This document shows, one piece after another, positions 1 to 7,544 of a stretch of 32,317 nt of DNA. The notes under the pieces are model-generated. The model made no database searches and was not told the origin of the DNA. It saw only the letters and a program-made list of their open reading frames with translations. A program made the position numbers and the translations under genes. The stretch comes from MGBC163016 sp964649145 (GTDB lineage: Bacteria > Actinomycetota > Coriobacteriia > Coriobacteriales > Eggerthellaceae): NCBI GenBank assembly GCA_964649145.1, contig CAZYOQ010000015.1, forward strand, positions 1 to 32,317. Direction: 5' to 3'. Every line of letters begins with the position of its first letter. Position 1 is the stretch's first letter.

Positions 1-23
1 TAACACAGAGAACCGCCCCCTGT

Positions 24-45
24 CTTTTATAAAACTTTACATATT
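24..45 (+). promoter_or_regulatory. Candidate Pho box upstream of pstS
   Basis: Two 11-bp direct repeats lie head to tail: CTTTTATAAAA (24-34) and CTTTACATATT (35-45). The period and the CTTTACAT half-site match the second candidate box before phoB at 3921-3939 and resemble the known PhoB box layout of 11-bp repeats. A looser CTTTAC unit follows at 56-61. The inference is that PhoB encoded at 3984 activates pstS here. The rest of the leader up to 208 shows no convincing -35/-10 pair and no other structure I can support. Confidence 0.5.
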
Positions 46-208
46 TGTGTAGCTTCTTTACTTAGGTTTGGTAATTGTCTGACGCTTTCTTGATGCAGCT
101 TTCCGATCATAGTTTCTGAAATGATGCGCTGTGCGGTATCGCCCGCTGTGCGTCGGTGCAGCAAGCAAAAGGCTTGCCGCGTATGAAAGATCGAAAGGAA
201 ACAGAAAC

Positions 209-1129
209 ATGAAGAAATGTACTTTGGGCATTGTTCTGGCTGCAGCACTGGTCATAAGCGTGCTGGGAATGATGGGATGCAGTTCAAGTGGCTCAAGCGA
301 ATCAGGTAGCACAAGCAGTGCAAGCGGCAGCACAAGCAGTGTAAGCGGCAACACCGAAGATCAGGCGGGTGAGATCTCGGTGTACTCGCGCGAGGACGGC
401 TCGGGCACGCGCGGTGCATTCGTCGAGCTGCTCGGCATCGAACAAGATGGCGTCGACCTGACCACGGCAAGCGCCGCCATTACGAACTCCACCTCGGTAA
501 TGATGACCTCGGTTGCCGGGGACAAAAACGGCATCGGCTACATTTCGCTCGGCTCGCTAAACGACACAGTTAAGGCACTTACAATCGATGGCGTTAAGGC
601 CAGTGCCGAAAACGTGAAAAACGGGGCGTATCAGGTATCTCGCCCGTTCAACATCGTTGTCGGCGATGACTTGTCTGACGTTGCCCAAGACTTCATCGAC
701 TTCATCATGAGCGCCGAGGGGCAGCAGGTTGTCGAGGACAACGGCTACATTGCGGTGGACAGCAGTGCTGCTTCCTACACGACTTCCGGCGCAAGCGGCA
801 AGATCGTCGTCGCAGGATCCTCTTCGGTGACTCCGGTGATGGAGAAGCTGGCCGAGGCTTATAAGGCGCTTAACTCTGACGTGAGCATCGAAGTCAACCA
901 GTCCGATTCAACTACGGGTGTGAACATGGCCGTTGAGGGCACATGCGACATCGGTATGGCCTCGCGCGAGCTGAAAGACTCCGAGACTTCCCAGGGCGTC
1001 AGCTCGCAGGCGATCGCTCTTGACGGTATCGCAATCATCGTTTCGCCTGATTCAAGCATTGATGAGCTCACCTCTGATCAGGTCATGAAGATATACACCG
1101 GTGAGATCACTGACTGGTCTGAGCTCTAA
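209..1129 (+). CDS. pstS: Phosphate-binding lipoprotein PstS, circularly permuted
   Basis: High-affinity phosphate-binding lipoprotein that delivers phosphate to PstCA outside the membrane. The ATG at 209 was chosen because AAAGGA lies just upstream and it opens a lipoprotein signal peptide with lipobox Cys24; an in-frame ATG at 131 would bury that signal. The 306-residue protein has its two lobes in swapped order. The first part carries SREDGSGTRGAF, normally found in the second half of PstS. The second part begins at GKIVVAGSSSVTP, normally the mature N terminus, runs through GTCDIGMASRELKD and ends at TGEITDWSEL, normally mid-protein. A Ser/Gly-rich linker follows the lipid Cys. All phosphate-contact motifs are present, so function is probably kept. 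It is first in pstSCAB-phoBR. Confidence in the family is high. Confidence 0.93.
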   Translation: MKKCTLGIVLAAALVISVLGMMGCSSSGSSESGSTSSASGSTSSVSGNTEDQAGEISVYSREDGSGTRGAFVELLGIEQDGVDLTTASAAITNSTSVMMTSVAGDKNGIGYISLGSLNDTVKALTIDGVKASAENVKNGAYQVSRPFNIVVGDDLSDVAQDFIDFIMSAEGQQVVEDNGYIAVDSSAASYTTSGASGKIVVAGSSSVTPVMEKLAEAYKALNSDVSIEVNQSDSTTGVNMAVEGTCDIGMASRELKDSETSQGVSSQAIALDGIAIIVSPDSSIDELTSDQVMKIYTGEITDWSEL

Positions 1130-1147
1130 GCGCAGACCTCCTCTAAT

Positions 1148-1208
1148 AGGGGAAACGAAGCTTCGTTTGACATGATTTGCTTTCCTTTAAGCAAGGCTCG
1201 CTTCCCCT
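1148..1208 (+). promoter_or_regulatory. pstS-pstC intercistronic hairpin
   Basis: The 122-bp gap between pstS and pstC can fold into a long stem: AGGGGAAACGA (1148-1158) faces the complement ending in TTCCCCT (1202-1208), with one mismatch. It encloses a perfect 16-bp palindrome, AAACGAAGCTTCGTTT (1153-1168), which offers an alternative smaller hairpin. No U-run follows, so this is more likely an mRNA-stabilising or attenuating structure that keeps PstS above the permease than a full terminator. This is an inference from position and fold only. Confidence 0.45.
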
Positions 1209-1251
1209 TTGTGTGCGACGTCTTTGTCAAAAGACATGAGAAAGGTTTGTT

Positions 1252-2112
1252 ATGTCTCCATTAGCTCTCAGAGAAGGGGCAGCGCGGGTGTTGTTTGCGG
1301 CTGCGGCAGCGGTTTCGGTGCTTGCCGTGGCGCTGATCTGCGTCTTTCTGTTCGCCAACGGCGTGCCGAGCATGGTTGAAATCGGCATTCCCGACTTCTT
1401 GCTCGGCACCACTTGGCGTCCTGCGAACGACCTGTACGGCATCTTCCCCATGATTATCGGCTCTATCTACGTGACAGCAGGCGCGATGGTGGTGGGCGTG
1501 CCCGCAGGGCTACTGTGTGCCATCTTCCTATCACGCTTTGCGAACGGGCGAGTGGCCGCGGTGCTCAAACCCGGTGTTGAGCTGCTTGCTGGCATTCCGA
1601 GTGTGGTGTACGGCTTTTTCGGCCTGGTGGTGATCGTACCGTTCATCCGCGACACCATGGCGGGGAACGGGCTTTCGCTTCTGGCCGCCGCCTTGCTTTT
1701 GGGCATTATGATTCTGCCTACCATCATCACGGTATCGCAAAGCGCCCTCGATGCGGTTCCGCGCGCCTACTACGAAGGGTCGCTTGCGCTAGGAGCAAGT
1801 CACGAGCGATCGGTGTTTTGCGTGATCGTTCCAGCAGCAGCCTCAGGCATCATGGCGGCGGTGGTGCTTGGTGTGGGTCGCGCCATCGGCGAGACGATGG
1901 CGGTCATCATGGTGGCGGGCAACCAGACCGTGATTCCCGGGTCAATATTTGACGGTGTGCGTACTATGACGGCCAACATCGTACTCGAGATGGGGTATGC
2001 CGCCGATCTGCACCGCGGGGCGTTGGTGGCGACGGGCGTGGTGCTGTTCGTGTTCATCTTGCTCATTACCACGCTGTTCAACATGATCAAGAAAAGAGGT
2101 GAGGCGCGATGA
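1252..2112 (+). CDS. pstC: Phosphate ABC transporter permease PstC
   Basis: Inner-membrane permease subunit of the Pst phosphate importer, pairing with PstA and energised by PstB. The 286-residue protein is of normal length. It has a first hydrophobic segment at about residues 15-36, several further membrane spans, the conserved LLAGIPSVVYGFFG stretch (111-124), and the EAA-type coupling loop around ALDAVPRAYYEGSLALGAS (166-184) that contacts the ATPase. GRAIGETMAV (209-218) is also typical of PstC. The start ATG at 1252 has GAGAAAGG six bases upstream. The gene overlaps pstA by four bases (ATGA), indicating translational coupling. There is nothing unusual in the protein itself. Confidence 0.94.
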   Translation: MSPLALREGAARVLFAAAAAVSVLAVALICVFLFANGVPSMVEIGIPDFLLGTTWRPANDLYGIFPMIIGSIYVTAGAMVVGVPAGLLCAIFLSRFANGRVAAVLKPGVELLAGIPSVVYGFFGLVVIVPFIRDTMAGNGLSLLAAALLLGIMILPTIITVSQSALDAVPRAYYEGSLALGASHERSVFCVIVPAAASGIMAAVVLGVGRAIGETMAVIMVAGNQTVIPGSIFDGVRTMTANIVLEMGYAADLHRGALVATGVVLFVFILLITTLFNMIKKRGEAR

Positions 2113-2963
2113 GCGCGCGTACGTCAAGTTTGCTTCTGCGCGGCCTTGTGTATGCGGGTGCGGCGCTTACCACACTTGTGTTGGTGTTTTTGGTAGGCTA
2201 CATCTTAGTAAACGGCATTCCGCATCTGAAGCCGAGTCTTTTTGAGTGGGAGTACAACTCCACCAACGTTTCGCTGACTCCAGCGCTTATCGGCACCCTT
2301 ATCATGGCACTCATGGCTCTTGTTATGGCGGTTCCAGTGGGCGTGGGAAGTGCCATCTATCTGGTGGAGTATGCGCCACGCGGCAGCCGTTTCGTGCAGC
2401 TTGTGCGTACCACCACCGAAACACTTCAAGGCATCCCCTCGATTATCTACGGATTGTTTGGCATGCTGTTTTTCGTGACTATGCTGCATTGGAACCTTTC
2501 GCTTCTCTCGGGCGCATGCACGCTTGCCATCATGGTGCTGCCTGTGGTCATGCGAACCACCGAAGAAGCGCTGATCGCCGTGCCTGACTCTTATCGCGAA
2601 GGCGGCTTTGGCCTTGGCGCGGGAAGGCTGCGCACGGTGTTTCGCTGTGTGCTGCCATCGGCAATTCCGGGCATTTTGAGCGGCGTCATCTTGGCTCTAG
2701 GGCGCTGCGTGGGCGAGGTTGCCGCGCTGCTGTTCACGGCAGGTGCCATAGCGCAAATCCCCAATTTTGCAGGTGAGGGCTTGCTTGCCGTGTTCGACTC
2801 GTGCCGTACTCTTGCCGTGCACATGTATGTGCTGGCAAGCGAAGGACTACATGTGGATGAGACCTACGCCACAGCGGTTGTGCTGCTGGTAGTGGTGGTG
2901 CTCCTAAACGCGCTTGCTACCTTTGCGGCGCGCAAGATGAAGAAAGGAAACGCTAGTGAATAG
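2109..2963 (+). CDS. pstA: Phosphate ABC transporter permease PstA
   Basis: Second membrane subunit of the phosphate importer. It is 284 residues, with a first membrane segment at about 12-35, a family stretch TTTETLQGIPSIIYGLFG (101-118), and an EAA loop at about 152-178 (TEEALIAVPDSYREGGFGLGAG region) for docking on PstB. Its start overlaps the pstC stop (ATGA at 2109-2112) and its end overlaps the pstB GTG start by eight bases, so pstC-pstA-pstB is tightly coupled. Length and motif order are normal for the family. PstA is told from PstC by the shorter first periplasmic loop and by gene order. Confidence 0.94.
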   Translation: MSARTSSLLLRGLVYAGAALTTLVLVFLVGYILVNGIPHLKPSLFEWEYNSTNVSLTPALIGTLIMALMALVMAVPVGVGSAIYLVEYAPRGSRFVQLVRTTTETLQGIPSIIYGLFGMLFFVTMLHWNLSLLSGACTLAIMVLPVVMRTTEEALIAVPDSYREGGFGLGAGRLRTVFRCVLPSAIPGILSGVILALGRCVGEVAALLFTAGAIAQIPNFAGEGLLAVFDSCRTLAVHMYVLASEGLHVDETYATAVVLLVVVVLLNALATFAARKMKKGNASE

Positions 2964-3867
2964 CTTTGTCATAGATCGAGAAGAGTGCAAGCAATCTGAA
3001 CGCGTAACTGACGGGTACTCGATTGCGCAGCAACCCACAGACGTTGACGCGCAGAGTGCAAGCGAGCCAGCCGCAAATGTTGTCGTGCAGGGTGCAAGCG
3101 AGCCATGCACAGCCGCTGTCGCCAAAATGGAGGTTCGCGAACTCAACTTGTACTACAAGGACTTCCACGCGCTGAAAAACATCAACCTTAGCTTCCCGAA
3201 AAACCAGGTGACAGCACTTATCGGACCTTCTGGCTGCGGCAAGTCAACACTGCTCAAGAGCCTCAACCGCATGAACGACTTGGTGGAAGGTTGCCGTGTG
3301 GAAGGCGCGATCACCCTCGATGGTGCTGATGCGTATCGCTCCATCGATGTAAACGACCTGAGGCGGCGCGTGGGCATGGTGTTTCAACAGCCCAACCCTT
3401 TCCCCATGAGCGTATATGACAACGTAGCGTTCGGACCGCGCACTCATGGCGTCAAAAAACGCACCGACCTCGATGAGATTGTCGAGCAAAGCCTGCGCGA
3501 CGCAGCCATATGGGACGAGTTGAAGGATCGCCTAAAGAAAAACGCGCTGGGGCTTTCGGGTGGTCAGCAGCAGCGCTTGTGCATCGCGCGCGCTTTGGCG
3601 GTGCGCCCCGAGGTGCTGTTGATGGATGAGTCCACCAGCGCGCTTGACCCCATCTCCACGGCGAAGATTGAAGAGCTGGTTTCTGAGCTGAAGCAGCGCT
3701 ACACAGTGATCATGGTGACGCACAATATGTTGCAAGCGCTGCGCGTGTCCGACAAGACGGCGTTTTTCCTGCTCGGAGAGATGGTAGAAGCATCAGATAC
3801 GAATATCATCTTCACCAGCCCCACCGACACGCGCACGGCTGACTATGTGGCGGGTCGCTTTGGTTAG
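2956..3867 (+). CDS. pstB: Phosphate ABC transporter ATPase PstB with N-terminal extension
   Basis: Cytoplasmic ATPase that drives phosphate import through PstCA. It shows Walker A GPSGCGKS (90-97), a Q-loop region with MVFQQPNPFPMS, signature LSGGQQQR (from 200), Walker B VLLMDES (220-225) and a D-loop SALDP. The GTG start at 2956 follows an AAAGGA site and overlaps the end of pstA. It gives 303 residues, about 57 more than usual; the canonical domain begins at Met58 (3127), which has no ribosome site before it. The extension is hydrophilic and contains a repeated ASEP peptide from a 14-bp DNA duplication. Walker B is followed by Ser where many PstB proteins have Pro. The extension could be real or could reflect a start at an internal codon; the coupled ribosome site favours it being real. 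Confidence 0.92.
   Translation: MNSFVIDREECKQSERVTDGYSIAQQPTDVDAQSASEPAANVVVQGASEPCTAAVAKMEVRELNLYYKDFHALKNINLSFPKNQVTALIGPSGCGKSTLLKSLNRMNDLVEGCRVEGAITLDGADAYRSIDVNDLRRRVGMVFQQPNPFPMSVYDNVAFGPRTHGVKKRTDLDEIVEQSLRDAAIWDELKDRLKKNALGLSGGQQQRLCIARALAVRPEVLLMDESTSALDPISTAKIEELVSELKQRYTVIMVTHNMLQALRVSDKTAFFLLGEMVEASDTNIIFTSPTDTRTADYVAGRFG
3056..3105 (+). repeat. 14-bp direct repeat in the 5' end of pstB
   Basis: GTGCAAGCGAGCCA occurs identically at 3056-3069 and 3092-3105, exactly 36 bp apart and so in frame. It encodes the two ASEP peptides of the PstB N-terminal extension. The intervening bases are diverged, suggesting an old in-frame duplication in a non-conserved leader. Confidence 0.85.
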
Positions 3868-3887
3868 GCTGCGCTCAGCGTGATTTC

Positions 3888-3916
3888 GCGGGCTTTGGGG
3901 CAGCTTCAAAGCCCGC
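3888..3916 (+). terminator. Terminator-like hairpin after pstB
   Basis: A perfect 10-bp stem, GCGGGCTTTG (3888-3897) with CAAAGCCCGC (3907-3916), and a 9-nt loop lies 20 bp after the pstB stop. It is followed by AAGACTTTAC, a poor U-tract, so termination may be partial. It separates pstSCAB from phoBR. Confidence 0.65.
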
Positions 3917-3920
3917 AAGA

Positions 3921-3939
3921 CTTTACATAAAATTGACAT
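3921..3939 (+). promoter_or_regulatory. Candidate Pho box and -35 element upstream of phoB
   Basis: TTTACAT (3922-3928) and TTGACAT (3933-3939) are direct repeats exactly 11 bp apart, with AAAA between them. This closely resembles a PhoB box (two 7-bp units with an A/T-rich 4-bp spacer). TTGACA at 3933-3938 could double as a -35 hexamer, with a weak -10 near 3954-3960 (TAACAT). It implies positive autoregulation of phoBR. This is a sequence match only. Confidence 0.55.
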
Positions 3940-3983
3940 GCGGGGGCGGGGAATAACATACCTTCGCGCGTTACAATGGCGGC

Positions 3984-4682
3984 ATGATCTACTACGTAGA
4001 AGATGACACCGGCATTCGCGATCTGACGGTTTACGCCCTCAAACAGGCAGGGTTTCAGGCGCGCGGCTTTGCAGGTGCCGCTGAGTTTTTCACTGCCTGC
4101 AAAGAAGAGCTTCCTGAGCTTATCCTGCTCGACATCATGCTCCCCGAGGTAGACGGGCTAGAGATTCTGCGCCGCCTGCGCAGCGATGCTGTCACAAGGA
4201 CGATTCCCGTCATGATGCTCACGGCAAAGGGCACCGAATACGACAAAGTTTGCGGCCTTGACGCGGGGGCTGACGACTACCTTGCCAAGCCGTTTGGTAT
4301 GATGGAACTCGTCTCGCGCGTGAATGCGCTTCTTCGCCGCGCCCATGTGTTCTCGTCATCTGAAAGTGCTGACGAAGAGTTAGTGGTCGGCCCAATTGTG
4401 CTGGTAGACGCATCGCACACCGTCACGGTAGGCGGTGTTGCCGTCGCACTCACACTTAAGGAGTTTGACTTGCTGCACACGCTCATGAAGCATAAGGGAC
4501 ATGTGCTCTCGCGGGCGCAGCTGCTTGAGAGCGTGTGGGGGATCACCTACGTGGGCGAAACACGCACCGTTGACGTGCACATCCAAACGCTGCGACAAAA
4601 GCTTGCGTGTGCTATGGAAGGCGCCGACGCGCTGATCGTCACGGTGCGGGGCGTGGGCTACAGCTTACGAATCATGAGCTAG
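3984..4682 (+). CDS. phoB: Phosphate-regulon response regulator, OmpR/PhoB family
   Basis: DNA-binding response regulator of 232 residues. The receiver domain (about 1-120) has acidic residues E6-D7-D8, phospho-acceptor Asp50 in LILLDIMLP, the Thr of MMLTAKG and the Lys of LAKPFG. The C-terminal winged helix (about 130-230) has LTLKEFDLL, TRTVDVHIQTLRQKL and VRGVGYSL. Position after pstSCAB and before a PhoR-like kinase makes phosphate control the best reading; SphR or RegX3 would be equivalent names. The start ATG at 3984 has only a weak ribosome site, and the transcript may be nearly leaderless. The gene is followed after 9 bp by the kinase gene. Confidence 0.88.
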   Translation: MIYYVEDDTGIRDLTVYALKQAGFQARGFAGAAEFFTACKEELPELILLDIMLPEVDGLEILRRLRSDAVTRTIPVMMLTAKGTEYDKVCGLDAGADDYLAKPFGMMELVSRVNALLRRAHVFSSSESADEELVVGPIVLVDASHTVTVGGVAVALTLKEFDLLHTLMKHKGHVLSRAQLLESVWGITYVGETRTVDVHIQTLRQKLACAMEGADALIVTVRGVGYSLRIMS

Positions 4683-4691
4683 AAGGCAGCG

Positions 4692-6170
4692 ATGAAGGCG
4701 AAGGCACGCAGTCTCTCCGGCAAGATATTCACCACCGTCTTGGCATTCACGCTTGGCGTTATCGTTGTCATGTCCTTTGTGCTGGCGTGCGTATACTACT
4801 ATTCGGCGGAACGCGATGGCGAGGCGCGTCTTATGGCGCAAGCACGCAACGCGGCGGCCTACCTGAACCAAACTCCTTCAAACAGCAATGTAGCAGCAGT
4901 GGAAGAGCAGTTCGCGGGGCTTGTGCGCTTCACGCTTATTGCTGCTGATGGAAGCGTGCTCTACGATAGCGCTGCTGGCGACGCGTCGGCACTTCCTAAC
5001 CACGCCGACCGCCCAGAAGTGCTGGCGGCGCGCAGCTCAGGTGAAGGCGCCATCGTACGCTTCTCAGAAACGATCGGTGCCGACACGGTGTATGCGGCAT
5101 TGCTGCTCGACGACGGCTCGGTGGTGCGCCTTGCGGAAACGCGCGACTCGCTTCTGTCGTTTATGGGCAACTTGACGATACCCATCGTGGCTTCGCTTGT
5201 GGTGGCAGCAGCGCTAGTGTTTGCGCTCTCGCGTATGCTTACTCGCCGCATTATGAAACCCATCGACGTGCTTGATCTAACTGATCCGCTTGAAAACGAC
5301 ATCTATGAGGAGATGACCCCGCTTCTCACTCGCATCGATGAACAACGCCGCCAGCTCAAGGCGCAAAACGAAGAGCTGGCACGTGCGGAAAACCTTCGTC
5401 GCGACTTCTCTGCAAACGTATCTCACGAGATGAAAACGCCATTGCAGGTGATATCGGGCTATGCCGAGTTGATGAAAGACGGTATGGTGCCCCCTGAGGA
5501 TACGGCGAGCTTTGCCGGGTTGATCTACAACGAGTCCCAGGCCATGCGCTCGCTAATCAACGATGTGCTCACGCTGTCGTTCCTTGACGAAGCGGCATTT
5601 GATAGCGATGCGGTTGCCCCTGTTGAGATAAGTTCGCTCGCCCAGCGAACAGTGGATCGCCTTGCAACCCTTGCCGCCGAGCGAGACGTGACAATATCGG
5701 TGAAAGGCGAGCGTGCGTTCATCGATGGAAACGAGACGCTGCTGGAGGAGATGCTCTACAACCTCGTGGAGAATGGCATTCGCTATAACCATTGCGGTGG
5801 GTTCGTGGCGGTTACCATCGAGGTGGAGTGTGACGCCCACCCACTTGCTCATGCTGATCGGGGACTGTCGGCACAGCAAGCCTCCCAGATTGTCAATGGG
5901 CAGCTGTCGGCTTCGGCGCTGATCTCACCTCAGCAGCAGGTTCTCATTCGCGTGCGCGACAACGGCCCGGGTATTCCACCCGAGGCGCGCGATAAGATAT
6001 TCGAGCGATTTTATCGCATGGAGAAGAGCCGCTCGAAGGAAACCGGCGGCACGGGGCTTGGTCTTGCTATCGTCAAGCACGTGGTGCTCTACCACAACGG
6101 AACTATCGAGGTGGAAAGCGAGCAGGAGCAAGGCGCCACGTTTGTCATACGATTCCCTGCCGCATCATAG
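4692..6170 (+). CDS. phoR: Sensor histidine kinase, PhoR-like
   Basis: Membrane sensor kinase of 492 residues, partner of the PhoB-like regulator. TM1 is at about residues 11-37. An extracellular domain of about 120 residues follows, containing the FTLIAADGSVLYDS pattern common in Gram-positive PhoR sensors. TM2 is at about 160-183, then a short HAMP-like linker and a coiled segment (EQRRQLKAQNEELARAENL). The HisKA domain has phospho-acceptor His245 in NVSHEMKTPL; the catalytic domain has N357 and N361 (N box), D423 in DNGPGIP (G1) and GGTGLGL (G2). All catalytic boxes are intact. The ligand is not shown by the sequence; phosphate control is inferred from the neighbourhood. A 39-residue insert around 380-420 separates the N and G1 boxes and is longer than in most PhoR proteins. 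Confidence 0.88.
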   Translation: MKAKARSLSGKIFTTVLAFTLGVIVVMSFVLACVYYYSAERDGEARLMAQARNAAAYLNQTPSNSNVAAVEEQFAGLVRFTLIAADGSVLYDSAAGDASALPNHADRPEVLAARSSGEGAIVRFSETIGADTVYAALLLDDGSVVRLAETRDSLLSFMGNLTIPIVASLVVAAALVFALSRMLTRRIMKPIDVLDLTDPLENDIYEEMTPLLTRIDEQRRQLKAQNEELARAENLRRDFSANVSHEMKTPLQVISGYAELMKDGMVPPEDTASFAGLIYNESQAMRSLINDVLTLSFLDEAAFDSDAVAPVEISSLAQRTVDRLATLAAERDVTISVKGERAFIDGNETLLEEMLYNLVENGIRYNHCGGFVAVTIEVECDAHPLAHADRGLSAQQASQIVNGQLSASALISPQQQVLIRVRDNGPGIPPEARDKIFERFYRMEKSRSKETGGTGLGLAIVKHVVLYHNGTIEVESEQEQGATFVIRFPAAS

Positions 6171-6252
6171 CCTTTGCCTAGCGTGCGTGTACCTCTCCAT
6201 GATCTGTAGCGTGAATGAAAATGCCTTTTATACGATCCAAACTTTCTTCAAT

Positions 6253-6278
6253 ATTGCATAAGTGCTTTTGTATGCAAT
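6253..6278. promoter_or_regulatory. Inverted repeat upstream of thiM
   Basis: Perfect 8-bp arms ATTGCATA (6253-6260) and TATGCAAT (6271-6278) are separated by 10 nt. There is no U-run after it, so an operator is more likely than a terminator for phoR. The 216-bp gap 6171-6386 holds this, a tandem repeat and nothing else recognisable; in particular, no TPP riboswitch core was found. Confidence 0.4.
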
Positions 6279-6298
6279 CAAACAAGAAATCGTCTGAC

Positions 6299-6328
6299 TT
6301 GTCTTATTATTGGTTGTCTTATTATTGG
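6299..6328 (+). repeat. Perfect 15-bp tandem repeat upstream of thiM
   Basis: TTGTCTTATTATTGG occurs twice back to back (6299-6313 and 6314-6328), 59 bp before the thiM start. It may be two binding sites for a regulator or a simple slippage product. Its placement in the likely promoter region suggests it could affect thiM expression. Confidence 0.7.
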
Positions 6329-6386
6329 TAGTTTTGTTGCGTGTGTCTAAGCCCGTGGTGCACATCCAACATACGAAGGAGAGAAC

Positions 6387-7220
6387 ATGTCATCAATCGA
6401 AGAGATTCGCGCAAAATTGCAAGCTTGCGCGCAGTCTGTGAGGGACACTAACCCCATGGCGCCATCTATTACCAATTTCGTCACCATCGATTTCGTGGCC
6501 AATGCCCAGCTAGCCGTGGGTGGTTCGGCAGCTATGGTGTATCTGCCTGACGAGGGTGAAATGCTTGCTGGTGGGCAGGGGATGTATCTAAACATGGGAA
6601 CGCTTATGCCTGTTTATGAGGAGACAATTCCTCGTACTGTCGCTGCCCTACATAAGAACGCTACACCATGGGTGCTTGACCCGGTAGGTTTAGGCATAGG
6701 GGAACTGCGCACTAAGCTTGTTGAACAGTGCAAGCCCGCCAAACCCACTATTATTCGTTGTAATGCCTCCGAGGCTATTGCGCTTGCACATTTGTGGGAG
6801 TTGGAAGAAGCGTGCTCGGAAGCAGGGGTGCGTGGTGTTGACGCTACCGATAGCGTGGCTGATGCTGTTCAAGCCGCCATCGCACTTGCTCGTTTCACGG
6901 GTGGAGCCTTGGCCGTGAGCGGCGAAGAGGATCTGGTTACCGACGGACAGACGGTGGCGCGTGTGGCGGGCGGTTCGGCTCTCATGCCTTGCATTACCGG
7001 CACAGGTTGCTCGCTGGGAGGCGTTGCGGCTATCTATGCCACCTGTGGTGACCCGTTTACAGCAGCACTGGCGGCGACCATCGTCTTTGATCTTGCCGGT
7101 GCTCGCGCCCACGAGGGTGCCCAAGGGCCTGCCAGCTTCAAGGTGGCCTTCATTGACGAACTGTATCGAGCCACGCCCGCTGATATCGCCGCCTATCCGT
7201 TTACGATCGAAGGAGTGTGA
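6387..7220 (+). CDS. thiM: Hydroxyethylthiazole kinase ThiM
   Basis: Phosphorylates 4-methyl-5-(2-hydroxyethyl)thiazole in the thiamine salvage pathway, in the cytoplasm. The 277-residue length is normal. Family stretches seen are ITNFVTIDFVANAQLAVGGSAAM near the N terminus, LNMGTL, VLDPVGLGIGELRTKL, CNASEAIAL, GVDATDSV, SGEEDLVTDG, and the catalytic TGTGC motif with Cys208. The usual RGNASE motif reads RCNASE here. The start ATG at 6387 is preceded by AAGGAGAG. It is followed after 7 bp by a thiamine-binding protein gene, which supports the assignment. No thiE or thiD is in the window, so this looks like a salvage-only unit. It may be controlled by the repeats just upstream. Confidence 0.92.
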   Translation: MSSIEEIRAKLQACAQSVRDTNPMAPSITNFVTIDFVANAQLAVGGSAAMVYLPDEGEMLAGGQGMYLNMGTLMPVYEETIPRTVAALHKNATPWVLDPVGLGIGELRTKLVEQCKPAKPTIIRCNASEAIALAHLWELEEACSEAGVRGVDATDSVADAVQAAIALARFTGGALAVSGEEDLVTDGQTVARVAGGSALMPCITGTGCSLGGVAAIYATCGDPFTAALAATIVFDLAGARAHEGAQGPASFKVAFIDELYRATPADIAAYPFTIEGV

Positions 7221-7227
7221 GGTTGCT

Positions 7228-7527
7228 ATGAACACTTTGGTTGCCGTTGCAATAGCGCCCTTTGGGGTAGGCGATGAGCTGGCTGCGGAAGTGGCTGAGG
7301 TGGTGCGCGTTATTCGCGCGAGCGGTCTGCCATGCCACACGTACTCCATGTTCACAGAACTGGAGGGCGAGTGGGACGAGGTGATGCAGGTGGTTAAGGA
7401 TGCCACCTTCGTCTTGGCAGAGCGGGGCATCCGCACAGAGGTCGTGCTTAAGGCAGACATTCGCCCGGGTTACGAGAACACCATGGATAACAAGGTAGCG
7501 AAGGTGGACGCGCTGTTAGGTACGTGA
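7228..7527 (+). CDS. MTH1187/YkoF-type thiamine-binding protein
   Basis: Small protein of 99 residues resembling the MTH1187 (Thiamine_BP, DUF77) family, which folds as a ferredoxin-like oligomer and binds thiamine or its pyrimidine moiety. Family-like stretches are VAVAIAPFG at the start, the pattern VVRVIRASGLPCHTYSMFTELEG, and EVVLKADIRPG near the C terminus. The ATG at 7228 lies 7 bp after the thiM stop with AAGGAG upstream, so the two genes form an operon. In related species such genes sit beside hydroxymethylpyrimidine transporters; none is here. The likely role is capture or delivery of a thiamine precursor, but the exact ligand is unproven. The family call is good and the role moderate. 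Confidence 0.8.
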   Translation: MNTLVAVAIAPFGVGDELAAEVAEVVRVIRASGLPCHTYSMFTELEGEWDEVMQVVKDATFVLAERGIRTEVVLKADIRPGYENTMDNKVAKVDALLGT

Positions 7528-7544
7528 GTGCCGCGGCAGGTAGA

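Noticed and set aside
6171..6386. A TPP riboswitch upstream of thiM.
   Set aside because: The conserved CTGAGA and the second conserved core were not found on either strand.
6690..7460. A long minus-strand frame (256 codons) opposite thiM and the thiamine-binding gene.
   Set aside because: It is antisense to two clearly conserved genes and its translation has no recognisable domain.
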